Positions 8,904-18,357 of a stretch of DNA of 42,625 nucleotides are shown here, in pieces. The notes beneath the pieces were generated by a model. The model was not told where the DNA came from. It saw nothing but the letters and a program-made list of their open reading frames with translations, and did no database searches. Position 1 is the stretch's first letter. Each line of letters starts with the position of its first letter. The position numbers were made by a program, and so were the translations under genes. Origin of the DNA: a virus; the IMG/VR virus record IMGVR_UViG_3300020202_000132, positions 1-42,625 of that record, one strand, 5' to 3'.

Positions 8904-9380
8904 ATGGCAGATTTCACCACGACCATCAGCGACGACCGCGTGTCGCCGCTTTCCAACGACGAGCGCGCCGTCTGGGGCGTAAGCCACAAGTTCCGGGTGC
9001 TCTCGTCCGACATCGCCCTTGCCTCCGCCACCGGGTCCACGGACACGGTTACGGTCACGCTGGGGGCGTCGCCCACCCGTTGGTTTGTCAACCGGGCGTT
9101 CGGCTACGTCAACACGGCCTTCGCGGGCACGACCGCGCTGACCGTGGAGGCAGGCACGACCACATCGGTTGCGGCCTTCATCTCCTCGCAGTCGGTGCTC
9201 ACCGGCGGAGCCATTCTCACGGGTGTCGCCACGCTGCCGGAGATGACCAACGCCACGGCGACGGCCTCGCGGAACTTGCAGCTCAAGTTCACAAATGCCA
9301 CGGGCGGAAGCCCCTCGGCGCTCACCGCGGGCGAGGCGACGTTCTACGTCAACCTCTGCGACAGCACGACGCTGCCGTAA
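8904..9380 (+). CDS. Head decoration-like protein
   Basis: A 158-residue Thr/Ala/Ser-rich, beta-rich protein straight after the capsid gene, with a strong Shine-Dalgarno (AGGAGG at about 8891-8896). Small beta-rich proteins in this position usually decorate or cement the capsid, which would need high expression, as the ribosome site suggests. No specific family is identified. Confidence 0.65.
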   Translation: MADFTTTISDDRVSPLSNDERAVWGVSHKFRVLSSDIALASATGSTDTVTVTLGASPTRWFVNRAFGYVNTAFAGTTALTVEAGTTTSVAAFISSQSVLTGGAILTGVATLPEMTNATATASRNLQLKFTNATGGSPSALTAGEATFYVNLCDSTTLP

Positions 9381-9465
9381 GCATAGGGGAAGCATACGCC
9401 AACAGGGAGGGGAAGCCAAAGACCCAGAGCTTGGTTCCCCTCCCTTCGCGTAAGTGGACGCTTTT

Positions 9466-9831
9466 ATGGACGAGCAACCCATCATCACCGAGGCCGACAT
9501 GGACGAGGGCCTCATGCGCGAGTTCTACGATGAAGTCGCGGCCACCATCCCCGCGGAGAAGGTGAAGCAGAACCTTGCCCTGGCAGCGACCGCGAAGGCG
9601 CTTCAAGCCGAGGGCAGCGTGCGCACCGAGCAGGGGCTTGGCCAGAAGGTGGCGAGCATCCCGGCCCGCGTCTATTTCCGCTGGCATCAGGAGTTCCCCG
9701 GCTGCTGGCAGGACAAGGGGTTCGTCGATGCCTTCCTCCGGGACAATCCCCAGTGCTGTGCGCCGGGCTATAAGCCCACGCCAGACCCAACCCGCCACGG
9801 GAAGACCTTTCTGAACGGAAAGCCTGTTTAA
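9466..9831 (+). CDS. Neck or head-completion protein (putative)
   Basis: A 121-residue protein with an acidic, Met-rich N-terminus and a conserved-looking centre (ARVYFRWHQEFPGCWQD). It lies between the decoration and connector genes, so a role in head completion is likely. The ATG at 9466 is preferred to an in-frame GTG four codons upstream; neither has a strong ribosome site. Confidence 0.65.
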   Translation: MDEQPIITEADMDEGLMREFYDEVAATIPAEKVKQNLALAATAKALQAEGSVRTEQGLGQKVASIPARVYFRWHQEFPGCWQDKGFVDAFLRDNPQCCAPGYKPTPDPTRHGKTFLNGKPV

Positions 9832-9845
9832 GCGCATTCCAGAGG

Positions 9846-11153
9846 GTGCAAACGAAGGCCTACAGCGATTACCTCGCCAACATCGGCGGCCTGATTGGCG
9901 TTCCGACCTCGCGCATCTCCACCGAGTTGGCGGATGCGCTGGAGGTCTATTTCAACGCCGCGATGCGCAAGGCATGGAAGGCCGGCAACTGGCTGGACAT
10001 CTGCCCTTATGGCGAAGCCCGGTTTGCCGGCAACAAGCTGACCTATCCCAACGACCTCTCCCAGACTGCGAACTGGACGGCCACGGCCCTGACCATCACG
10101 GCCAACAACCTCGCGAACCCGCTGGATGGCCGGACCACCGCCAGCAAGTGCATGGAGACCGCGGCCAACAGCGCGCATCAGGTCGTCCAATCTTCGCTCA
10201 CCTTCTTCCCGAACACCGATTATCTCGTGTCGGTCTACGCCCGGCAGAACGGGCGGGATGACATCAAGCTCACGCTGAATGACGGCACGACAAGCCACAG
10301 CGCGTTCTACGACATCAACGCCGGCACCGTGGGGACCGCCTCCAACACGAGCGGCACTACCTGCACGCCGGTCGCAAACGGCTTCTTTCTCTGCCAACTC
10401 GAATTCACCACCGGCAGCACGGCCGGCTCGGGCTCGCTCACGATCAACCTTTCGACGGATGGCTCCACGACCTCGTATGCCGGCGACACCGGCAAGGGGG
10501 TCTACCTCTGGGGTGCGCTGGTGCAGCAGACATCCAACACCGGCCCGCAGGATGCACTGGTGGCCTGGTCGCAGACGGGCGAGGACACCATCGACGCGGT
10601 GTTCACCGTCTGGAAGGACCCGCCCTCGGTTTCCTATTACCCCCGCGAGCAGCCTTTTGAGCTGACGCCTAACGGGCTTCAGATTGTCAGCACTGGAACC
10701 GGCCTGCTCACGGGGGCCTATACCACCGCCATCCTCTACGGCGCCACCGCCAACCCGGTCTATCTCTATTATCGGAAGGCGATGCCCAGCTACACGGGCG
10801 ACACCTTCTCCGCCTCCTCGACCTACACCGCAGGGCAGCAGGTTTACTACACGGCGTCGGACGGAAACTCGAATTTCTACAAGTGCCTTGCCGCGACCTC
10901 GGCGGGGGAGGACCCGGACGACACCCCGAGCAAGTGGGACCTGCTGGAGATTCCCGAGCCGCTGTTCTGGTTCGCCACGTATCAGGCGTATGGCGACTGG
11001 CTGACCGCGGATGGGCAGCAGGACAAGGCGGTCGGCGCCTACGCGCTCGCGCAAGGCCGGATGGACGACGCGTGGGATGTGCAGGAACGGCAAATGGGGT
11101 GGGTGATGCCCACCCGGTTCGCCACGCATGTGACCGCCCAAGTGAGATTTTAA
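9846..11153 (+). CDS. Head-tail adaptor with inserted beta domain (putative)
   Basis: A 435-residue protein with a GTG start at 9846. The N-terminal 55 residues (helical, ending NAAMRKAWKAGNWL) and the C-terminal 80 residues (helical, FWFATYQAYGDWL...QGRMDDAWDVQERQM) resemble gp4/gp11-like tail-tube or adaptor proteins of short-tailed phages. In between sits a roughly 150-residue Thr/Ser/Gly-rich beta domain resembling a carbohydrate-binding module (VVQSSLTFFPNTDYLVSVYARQ). The insertion suggests a neck appendage that binds glycans. This is inferred, not proven. Confidence 0.6.
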   Translation: MQTKAYSDYLANIGGLIGVPTSRISTELADALEVYFNAAMRKAWKAGNWLDICPYGEARFAGNKLTYPNDLSQTANWTATALTITANNLANPLDGRTTASKCMETAANSAHQVVQSSLTFFPNTDYLVSVYARQNGRDDIKLTLNDGTTSHSAFYDINAGTVGTASNTSGTTCTPVANGFFLCQLEFTTGSTAGSGSLTINLSTDGSTTSYAGDTGKGVYLWGALVQQTSNTGPQDALVAWSQTGEDTIDAVFTVWKDPPSVSYYPREQPFELTPNGLQIVSTGTGLLTGAYTTAILYGATANPVYLYYRKAMPSYTGDTFSASSTYTAGQQVYYTASDGNSNFYKCLAATSAGEDPDDTPSKWDLLEIPEPLFWFATYQAYGDWLTADGQQDKAVGAYALAQGRMDDAWDVQERQMGWVMPTRFATHVTAQVRF

Positions 11154-11168
11154 CCCAAGGACTCAGCC

Positions 11169-11498
11169 ATGCCAATGGACATAACCAACCCACTTTACAC
11201 AAAGCCGGCGATTTCCAACGGCACGTATCTGGCCGACCAGCGGCTCACGGTGGACAACACCGCAGGCGGCGTGACGTTCACCGACTACACCGAGACCTAC
11301 GTTCAGGTGGTGGACATCGATGTGCAGGACGCGGACGTGATGGTGACGTTCGACGATTCGGCGCCGACCTCCACGAACGGGCACCGGCTGTATGCGGGCA
11401 CCGCCTACTCGTGGTCGGTGGCGCGCTTCAATGCGGCGAAGTTCATCCGGCAGGGCTCCACGAACGCCGCGATCCACGCCAGCCCCAGCTCCATCTAA
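11169..11498 (+). CDS. Small beta-rich virion protein (putative)
   Basis: A 109-residue beta-rich protein (QVVDIDVQDADVMVTFDDSAP) with AAGGACTCAGCC before its ATG. It lies among neck and fibre genes and ends five bases before the next gene. Probably structural; no family recognised. Confidence 0.65.
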   Translation: MPMDITNPLYTKPAISNGTYLADQRLTVDNTAGGVTFTDYTETYVQVVDIDVQDADVMVTFDDSAPTSTNGHRLYAGTAYSWSVARFNAAKFIRQGSTNAAIHASPSSI

Positions 11499-11502
11499 GG
11501 CC

Positions 11503-12699
11503 ATGTCACTCTCGAATAATCCACGGGTTCTATCGGGTGCGCAGCCCTCGTTTGGTGTTATCGGTGGCACCGGGAAGTTTGCCGATGGCACTGCCGCAGC
11601 GCCGAGCATCACGTTTGCGAGCGATCCGGATACGGGGTTCTTTCGCTTTGGTGACAATGTTGTTGGCTTCGCGGCCGCTGGAACTGCGGTTCTGCGATTC
11701 ACGAACAACGGAACCCATGGCCGCATCCTGCACGGCACGGTGGCTAACAACATACAATTTTCAGACGCTGGAGCAATCGACGTAACGGCCGCCGGCACGA
11801 ATCAGAACATCACGCTCACTCCGAGCGGGACGGGGCGCATTGTTGGCACCACAGGCAGTGCCAGTGATAGCCTTGGCGCTATCCACGTTACAACCAGCGC
11901 AAACCAGGCATTTCTTGCATTGATCAGCGGTCTCGCGGCCAATCAGGCGGCCGGGCAGATCGTGACGCTGCCGATAGGGAAGGCAGCAAGCATTAACAAC
12001 CTCGGATACATGGGGTATCTGTTCAACTCGTCGGGCTCCACCACGAACGCGTTGACATGGGGGTTCTACGCCAATGACAACCTGATGCGGCTCTTGGGGA
12101 CTGGCTCGTTGCTGCTCGGCACCACCACCGACTCCGGCAACGGCCGAATCCAACTCGCCACCCACACCACCAGCGCGGGCGGGATTGGGTTTGGGACAGA
12201 GACGGCGCTATATCGGTCGGCGGCTGGCGTTCTACAGCAAGAAACCGGTGGAACGACCGATGTTAGCTACTTCCTAAACCGAACGGGCGGAACAGCGGCT
12301 ACAGGTGGCATGTATTTGCCGACCGGGGTAAATGCGCTGCGCCTTCGCATCAATGGTGCAGATGCCCTCACCCTCGACTCCTCGCAGAATGCGACGTTTG
12401 CGGCGACTATCCGCGAATCAGTAGACACGCGCTCCGGGGCTGGAGCTATCAGTCTCACTGCCTCCACAACCAAGCTAACTACGACGGGGGCCGACGCATT
12501 GACCCTGGCAGATGGCGCCAACGGCCAAGTGAAGCGCATCGTCATGATTTCCGATGGCGGCGATGGCACGCTGACACCCACCACCAAGACGGGCTTTTCC
12601 ACCGTCACGTTCAATGATGTGGGGGATTCTATAACCCTTCAGTTCTACACAACGCAGGGGTGGATGGTCGTAAGCAATTACGGCTGCACCATAGCCTAA
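11503..12699 (+). CDS. Tail fibre or appendage protein
   Basis: A 398-residue Gly/Thr/Ala-rich protein with the repeat style of phage fibres. A DPDTGFFRFGDN motif (about residues 38-50) is followed by strand-rich blocks such as AGTAVLRFTNNGT and LRLRINGADALTL, and a C-terminal domain (GDSITLQFYTTQGWMVVSNYG). The true start is the ATG at 11503, five bases after the previous stop. Longer upstream readings are shadow of that gene. Likely contacts the host receptor. Confidence 0.7.
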   Translation: MSLSNNPRVLSGAQPSFGVIGGTGKFADGTAAAPSITFASDPDTGFFRFGDNVVGFAAAGTAVLRFTNNGTHGRILHGTVANNIQFSDAGAIDVTAAGTNQNITLTPSGTGRIVGTTGSASDSLGAIHVTTSANQAFLALISGLAANQAAGQIVTLPIGKAASINNLGYMGYLFNSSGSTTNALTWGFYANDNLMRLLGTGSLLLGTTTDSGNGRIQLATHTTSAGGIGFGTETALYRSAAGVLQQETGGTTDVSYFLNRTGGTAATGGMYLPTGVNALRLRINGADALTLDSSQNATFAATIRESVDTRSGAGAISLTASTTKLTTTGADALTLADGANGQVKRIVMISDGGDGTLTPTTKTGFSTVTFNDVGDSITLQFYTTQGWMVVSNYGCTIA

Positions 12700-12713
12700 C
12701 CTTTCCTCTCAAA

Positions 12714-13001
12714 ATGCCCTACTCCAAGGAAGCGGATGATTTACCCGCCCTATGCCTTGTCCGCCCTATCTACGACAATACGGGGGCGGTGTCGGGCGTG
12801 GTGTGCCAGTTCAACTGGATGCGGCGGGTAAAAAACGACGCCGATGCCGCGGACCAGCTCCCGCCGTTGGAGACAGCCAGCAAAGCCGTGGACCTGTGGG
12901 ATAACGTCAAAACCGTGAATGTGCCCGGAGTGGGGAATATCACCTACCGCAATATTTCTCGCGCTCTCAAGCTGGTGGCCGACGCGGAGCGCGGCACCTG
13001 A
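12714..13001 (+). CDS. Small protein, unknown
   Basis: A 95-residue protein (start ATG at 12714) with a beta-rich N-terminal half (SGVVCQFNWMRRV) and a helical end. It sits between the fibre-like gene and a coiled-coil peptide. Possibly a fibre assembly or attachment factor, by position only. Confidence 0.6.
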   Translation: MPYSKEADDLPALCLVRPIYDNTGAVSGVVCQFNWMRRVKNDADAADQLPPLETASKAVDLWDNVKTVNVPGVGNITYRNISRALKLVADAERGT

Positions 13002-13007
13002 AGCATC

Positions 13008-13166
13008 ATGACCCTCGAACATCGCAAAAGCACGCTCATCTGCGAACTCCTCCATGCCGACCTGAACACGCTTGTTCACACGCTCGCCGTGACCATGGCC
13101 GAGCGCGATGAGCTGAAGGCCAAGGTGGCCGAGCTGGAAGCCAAGCTGAGCCCCAAGCCGGAGTAG
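13008..13166 (+). CDS. Short coiled-coil protein
   Basis: A 52-residue protein (MTLEHRKSTLICELLH...) whose C-terminal half is a regular heptad coiled coil (ERDELKAKVAELEAKL). Its TAG is followed immediately by the ATG of the 849-residue gene, so coupling is likely. Function unknown. Confidence 0.65.
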   Translation: MTLEHRKSTLICELLHADLNTLVHTLAVTMAERDELKAKVAELEAKLSPKPE

Positions 13167-15716
13167 ATGGACCGTTACCGGACCATAGGCCCGAACGATG
13201 ACCCCTCCCTCGCGGAAGGGGATACGGCTTTCATTGGCGTCAACGACTACGACGCCCCGGAAAACCTCATGCCCGGTCAAGTTCAGGCGGCGGTGAACAT
13301 CGACTTCACGGACCAATCCGCCTCCACCCGTGGAGGCTTCGTGTGCCTGCCGTCGCTCGGCATCGCGCCGTTCCAAGCCTCTGCGCTCTGGACCTCGCGC
13401 ACGAGCGCCTCGGACATCACGTGGACTTCGGTAGCCTATGGCAACGGTGTGTTCGTGGCGGTCGCCTCGGCCGGTGGGGTGGCTAATTGCGTGATGACTT
13501 CTCCGGATGGCGTGACGTGGACCCTCCGGACTGCCCTCGAAGGCACGTGGAACTCGGTCGCCTTCGGGAACGGCCTTTTCGTGGCCGTGGGGGTGGGCTC
13601 GGCTGGCTTCGTGATAACCTCGCCGGACGGAATCACGTGGACGGCGCGCACCGCGGCCGCGCTCAATACATGGCGGTCGGTCACCTTCGGAAACAATCTC
13701 TTCGTGGCGGTGGCGTCCAACGGGGCAACGCGCGTGATGACCTCGCCCGATGGCATCACATGGACGGGCCGCACGGCGGCCAATGCGCATCAGTGGTGGA
13801 GCGTCACCTACGGCAACGGGCTCTACGTTGCCGTGGCGAACAACATCGTAATCACGCCGTTCATGACCTCGCCGGATGGCATCACGTGGACAGGGGTGAC
13901 GGATGCCCTGCTGAACTACGCATGGACGAGCATCACCTTTGGCACAGCCACGTTTGTGGCGGTGGCCAGCGGTGGCCAGGTGGCATCCTCGGGCGATGGC
14001 GCGACGTGGACCGAGCGCACCGCGCCGGAGGCCAACAACTGGAACGCCGTCACCTATGCCAACGCGTTGTTCGTGGCGGTGGCCTCCACGGGGACCAACC
14101 GCGTGATGACCTCGCCCAACGGCATCTCGTGGACTGCCGCCGCGGCCGCCGCAGCGAACGAGTGGAATGGAATCGGGAATGGCAACAACACCTTCGTCGC
14201 GGTCGCCGGCACCGGCACGGGCAATCGCGTCATGACCGCAGGCGCCACCAGCTCCGTCTTTGCCTCCGGCATCTACTCCGACCCCAACGACGCGGGCAGC
14301 CGGTGGATCATGCTCGTGGGCACGAACAAGGTGGGCTTCTACGCCTTCGGCCGCACCTCACGCACGGTCAACATCAACAGCGCCTACACGGTCTCGGAGC
14401 AATCGACCGTCGTGCAGTGCAACAACCAGGTCTACATTTTCCGCGGCTCGGACGAGACCCCGCTTTACTGGACGGGCAACTGGGGGACGGAATTCACCGT
14501 CGTGCCAGCCACCACGGCGGGGGCGGGTTTCGAGAGCATCCCGAACAGCAATCAAGCCACGTTCTGCCAGAACCGGCTTTGGGTGAAGAACGGCAAGGAC
14601 CGCATCAGCGGGTCGGACGTGCTCGTTTTCGACACCTACGATGCCATCAACAACGACTTCAACCTCAACACGGGCTCCTCGGATTTCATCGTCACTACCT
14701 ACCCGTTTGGCGACACGACGCTCATCGTCTTTAAAAACAACTCCATCTTCGCGCTGAATAGCGTGGATGGCGCGCTGGCGGACGTAACCTCGACGGAAAT
14801 CACCCGCACGGTCGGCTGCGTGGGCATCAACGCGGTCACGTCGGTGGGTCCGGACTTGGTCTACGTCTCGGACCGCAACGTAAACCTGCTCTCGCTCACC
14901 TCGACGAACAACGCGATCCAGCACAAGACGCTGCCGCTCTCGCGCAACATCCGCTCCGTCTTCAAGCGGGTGAATTGGGAGTATGGATACAAAATCTCGG
15001 TGGCGTTCTGGGACAACAAGCTATTCCTCGCCCTGCCGCTGGATAACGCGACCTCCTGTAGCACGGTCTGCGTCTTCAATTTCATCACCGAGCAGTGGTA
15101 TGGGGAATGGAACTTCTCTTCACTGATCAACATGAACATCCAAGGTTGGGCCATCGCGTCCTATCTGGGTGAACAGCGGCTGCACTGCATCACGGAGGAT
15201 GGGCGCATCTTCGTCACGGACGAGGGGCCGCAGGACATTTCGGGAACGACGGTGGCGGAGATTTCCACGTCGCTGACGACGCGGGCCTTTCGCGGGAACA
15301 ATAACAACCGGGTGGGCCGGCGCGTGTGGGCGGACATGGGCACATGGCGCCCCAGCTTCTCCGTGACCTCCTACGTGGATGGGGCAGGGGAGTCCGAGGA
15401 AATCCTCAGCGACCAGACATTTTCCCGGTCCGACTCGTGGATCTTCAACGACTCGACCTACTCCCTGACGAACTCCGGCGACAACTACAACCGCGCCGGG
15501 AGAAAGGACTATGCCGGGCTGTGTAGCGAGAGCATTCAGCCCCAAAGCGGTTTCCTGCCGGAAATGCTGCAAGAGTTTCGGCTGCCCATCATCACCCGGC
15601 GCAAAGGACGGCTGGCGTGGTTCAAAATCGAGAACACGCAAGGCCGGGTCGTATTGCGCGGCCTCGGCGTGGAGGCGCGAGCGGGCGACCGCGGGAACTT
15701 CATTCAGGTTATCTGA
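13167..15716 (+). CDS. Seven-repeat propeller protein, tail hub or DNA stabilisation type
   Basis: An 849-residue structural protein. Residues about 85-360 hold seven repeats of roughly 41 residues with the core W-x-SV-x-YGNG-x-FVAVAS followed by MTSPDGITWT, predicted to fold as a beta-propeller with one repeat per blade. Downstream (about residues 440-700) the sequence resembles the packaged-DNA stabilisation/tail-hub proteins of P22-like phages, themselves propellers (FKNNSIFALNS, VYVSDRNVNLLSL). It may close the portal channel and carry an exposed sugar-binding propeller. The start ATG directly abuts the previous stop. Confidence 0.65.
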   Translation: MDRYRTIGPNDDPSLAEGDTAFIGVNDYDAPENLMPGQVQAAVNIDFTDQSASTRGGFVCLPSLGIAPFQASALWTSRTSASDITWTSVAYGNGVFVAVASAGGVANCVMTSPDGVTWTLRTALEGTWNSVAFGNGLFVAVGVGSAGFVITSPDGITWTARTAAALNTWRSVTFGNNLFVAVASNGATRVMTSPDGITWTGRTAANAHQWWSVTYGNGLYVAVANNIVITPFMTSPDGITWTGVTDALLNYAWTSITFGTATFVAVASGGQVASSGDGATWTERTAPEANNWNAVTYANALFVAVASTGTNRVMTSPNGISWTAAAAAAANEWNGIGNGNNTFVAVAGTGTGNRVMTAGATSSVFASGIYSDPNDAGSRWIMLVGTNKVGFYAFGRTSRTVNINSAYTVSEQSTVVQCNNQVYIFRGSDETPLYWTGNWGTEFTVVPATTAGAGFESIPNSNQATFCQNRLWVKNGKDRISGSDVLVFDTYDAINNDFNLNTGSSDFIVTTYPFGDTTLIVFKNNSIFALNSVDGALADVTSTEITRTVGCVGINAVTSVGPDLVYVSDRNVNLLSLTSTNNAIQHKTLPLSRNIRSVFKRVNWEYGYKISVAFWDNKLFLALPLDNATSCSTVCVFNFITEQWYGEWNFSSLINMNIQGWAIASYLGEQRLHCITEDGRIFVTDEGPQDISGTTVAEISTSLTTRAFRGNNNNRVGRRVWADMGTWRPSFSVTSYVDGAGESEEILSDQTFSRSDSWIFNDSTYSLTNSGDNYNRAGRKDYAGLCSESIQPQSGFLPEMLQEFRLPIITRRKGRLAWFKIENTQGRVVLRGLGVEARAGDRGNFIQVI

Positions 15717-15720
15717 CCCC

Positions 15721-16191
15721 ATGGCCAACGTCACTCCAGGCTTCACCTACCAGTCCACCACGGCGCTCACCGCCGCGAACCTCAATTTGCTGGGGCAGCC
15801 GACCGTGACCATCGGGACGGGTGAGGTCACCAACGCCATGCTCGCGAGCAGCGGCGGCATCGGTTACGTGACTGGAACGGGCGGCACGGTCACGCAGGCC
15901 ACGAGCAAGAGCACGGGGGTGACGCTGAACAAGGCGTGCGGCCAAATCACCATGCACAACGCCGCGCTGGCGGCAGACACGACCGTCTCCTTCGTGCTGA
16001 CGAACTCCGTCATCGCCGCGGGGGATGTGCTCATCCTGAACCATATTTCCGGCGGCACAGCAGGCTCCTACACGCTCAACGCCCGCTCGGCATCGGGCTC
16101 GGCCACGATTGACGTGCGCAACGTCACGGCCGGCTCGCTGGGCGAGGCCATCGTCATCGCCTACGCGGTCATCAAAGCCGTCACCTCCTAA
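15721..16191 (+). CDS. Beta-rich structural protein
   Basis: A 156-residue protein whose N-terminus (MANVTPGFTYQSTTALTAANLNLL) and Gly/Thr-rich strands resemble phage tail-associated or decoration proteins. It begins four bases after the propeller gene and ends three bases before the next gene. Probably a tail appendage. Confidence 0.6.
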   Translation: MANVTPGFTYQSTTALTAANLNLLGQPTVTIGTGEVTNAMLASSGGIGYVTGTGGTVTQATSKSTGVTLNKACGQITMHNAALAADTTVSFVLTNSVIAAGDVLILNHISGGTAGSYTLNARSASGSATIDVRNVTAGSLGEAIVIAYAVIKAVTS

Positions 16192-16194
16192 GCC

Positions 16195-18354
16195 ATGGCC
16201 TACGACATCCAGCGCTATCTCCGAGACCGCGGCGACCTCGCCAACAACTGGCAGCGCGCCAACGACCCCGCTTGGCTGCAACAGAACCCCGGCGACCGGG
16301 ACCTCGTAAACTGGATTCTGAGCTTCGGGTCGCTCGACAATTATGCTCTGAACGACCTCCAGGGCAATGCGCAGGCGAACAACTACATGGCTCAGCCGCC
16401 GCCTGCGCAGCCACAGCCTGCCCCGCAGCCCCCACCGGCAGTAAACCCGCTTCCGACTGTCCCGAGCCTGCCGCTCAGCCCCGGAACCTACACGCCAACG
16501 GGCCCGACCCCGCAGAATACACCGCTGCCTCCGCCGGTCACTGTAACGCAGCCTCCGCCACAGCCACAGCAGCAGCCGGAGCCGGTCACGCAGCCGCCTC
16601 CGCAGCAGCCCCCGCCGGCCAACCCCTTCAACATTCCCCAGGTGCCAACGGCGAACAACACCGACCCCACGGCGCACGAGCGCAACATCACGGGCGAGGG
16701 TGCGGCCACGCTTCAGGCCATGGTCAATCTGGCGCCGTCGATGTATCAGGCGTATCAGACCTATGCACCTGCCTACGCGGCCACGGATGTAAACATCCTC
16801 GGACAATCCCTCTTTGGCAGCGGCTACACGGGCAATCTGACCGACATCAACCGCCGGCTCACCCAGGAGGCCATCACACAGTCGAACCAGGGGAACCGGG
16901 CGGTGCGGGAGGCCAACATCGCCGACATGGCGGAGTTTGGCGGTCAGGCCCTCCAGAGTATCTACAACCTCAATACGCCGCTTTACCAGAACATGGACAT
17001 TCTGGACGCGACGGCACGGCGCGGGCTCGGGTCCAACGGGCAGGCCCCGCGGACAGGCTACCAGAACGCCCTTCGCGAACAGTTCCTCCAAGGCCCCTCC
17101 TTCCAGTCGGTGCAGAGTCAGCAGGTGACGCCCTCCAGCGTGACCACGGGCAGCATTGCCAATCCGCTGGCACCGCGCACCGTCAACGCAGCACAGAGCG
17201 ACATCGGGCTCCAGACCGCCACAGGTCAGTTGGGCTCGCTTGGCCCTGGCTCCCTCCAGCGCACGCTCGAACAGCAGGCGGCGAATGACCTGGCACTGGG
17301 ACGCGGGCTCAGCGAGGCGGAGCGTCGGGATGCGCAGCAGGCCGCCCGTGAAGCATGGTCAGCCCGCGGGCTCATCAACAGCACGGGGGCGGTGGCGGAT
17401 GAGGTGCTGAACACCGACCGCATGGCGCGGCAACGCGAGGCAGAGCGCCGGGCCTTTGCCCAGCAGGTGGACCAATCCGGCTTTGGCCAGCGGCAGGCCG
17501 CGTTTGCCAATGCGCTCGGGCTCTCGGATGCCTCCCGCGGCTATGCCGGGCTCGGCTTGCAGGCGGACATGGCCAATCAAGGCCGGGACCTCTCCTTCAA
17601 CGACCAGCTTTACCGCACCGGACTCTCAAACCAGCAGCTCGGATTGCAGGCCCAGCTCGCGAACCAGCAGGCAGGGCTTACCGCCGGCCAGACCAACGCC
17701 GCGAACGCGTTGCAGGCAGCTTTGGCGAATCAGCAGACCTCGCAGCAGGCGCTTGGGATGAACCAATCGCTGGGGATGGACCTCTCCCGCATGGAAATCG
17801 GGCAGGACCAGCAGGCATTCCAAAACCTGCTTTCTCAGACCCAGCAGCGTGCGGCCACGGCCTTCAATCCTTTCTCGGTGCTCGGGGACTCGGCCAACCA
17901 AGGCATGAATGCGAGCCTCTTCGGCATGACAGGCCCCGCGACGGCGAACAGCCAGAACGTCTACAATCAGTTTAATCCCTTCAACGCCTACGCCTCCGAC
18001 CTCTACAACACGAACTACAATGCGGTGGAGGCGGCGCGGCTGAACGCAGCCAACGCTTCCGCGGGCAAGCGCTCCGGATGGATGCAGCTGGGCGGAAGCT
18101 TGCTTGGTGCCGCTGGTGCGGCCGGCGGCTTCGCTGCCCTGCTCTGCTGGGTGGCGCGCGAGGTTTACGGCGAGACGAACCCGCGGTGGCTGCACTTCCG
18201 CGAATGGGTTCTCACGCAGGCGCCGGCTGAGTTCCGTGAGTTCTACCGGGCGCATGGGCGGCTGGTGGCCGGGCTCCTGCGTCTGCGCCCGCAGGACAAG
18301 CCTGCGCTTCGCGAATGGATGGACGCACAAATCGCAACCCTCAACGCGGTGTGA
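16195..18354 (+). CDS. Probable internal virion/ejection protein
   Basis: A 719-residue protein. A short N-terminal domain is followed by a Pro/Gln-rich linker (residues 65-145) and a long Gln/Ala/Asn-rich helical region with repeated ANQQ-type units (about 430-560). The C-terminal segment (residues about 650-715, CWVAREVYGETNPRWLHFR) is a motif seen at the end of many phage internal virion proteins. Composition, size and position among three large helical genes suggest a protein ejected with the DNA. Confidence 0.65.
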   Translation: MAYDIQRYLRDRGDLANNWQRANDPAWLQQNPGDRDLVNWILSFGSLDNYALNDLQGNAQANNYMAQPPPAQPQPAPQPPPAVNPLPTVPSLPLSPGTYTPTGPTPQNTPLPPPVTVTQPPPQPQQQPEPVTQPPPQQPPPANPFNIPQVPTANNTDPTAHERNITGEGAATLQAMVNLAPSMYQAYQTYAPAYAATDVNILGQSLFGSGYTGNLTDINRRLTQEAITQSNQGNRAVREANIADMAEFGGQALQSIYNLNTPLYQNMDILDATARRGLGSNGQAPRTGYQNALREQFLQGPSFQSVQSQQVTPSSVTTGSIANPLAPRTVNAAQSDIGLQTATGQLGSLGPGSLQRTLEQQAANDLALGRGLSEAERRDAQQAAREAWSARGLINSTGAVADEVLNTDRMARQREAERRAFAQQVDQSGFGQRQAAFANALGLSDASRGYAGLGLQADMANQGRDLSFNDQLYRTGLSNQQLGLQAQLANQQAGLTAGQTNAANALQAALANQQTSQQALGMNQSLGMDLSRMEIGQDQQAFQNLLSQTQQRAATAFNPFSVLGDSANQGMNASLFGMTGPATANSQNVYNQFNPFNAYASDLYNTNYNAVEAARLNAANASAGKRSGWMQLGGSLLGAAGAAGGFAALLCWVAREVYGETNPRWLHFREWVLTQAPAEFREFYRAHGRLVAGLLRLRPQDKPALREWMDAQIATLNAV

Positions 18355-18357
18355 CCG

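Noticed and set aside
9828-11141. Long antisense frame (437 codons) opposite the neck adaptor gene
   Set aside because: Arg/Gly/Val-rich shadow composition, no ribosome site, and the opposite strand has a convincing structural gene in operon context. The same applies to antisense frames at 2269-2961, 5245-6291, 15709-17091 and 20010-21290.
13430-14240. Diversity-generating retroelement variable repeats in the propeller gene
   Set aside because: No reverse transcriptase or template repeat is present; the repetition is a protein fold repeat.
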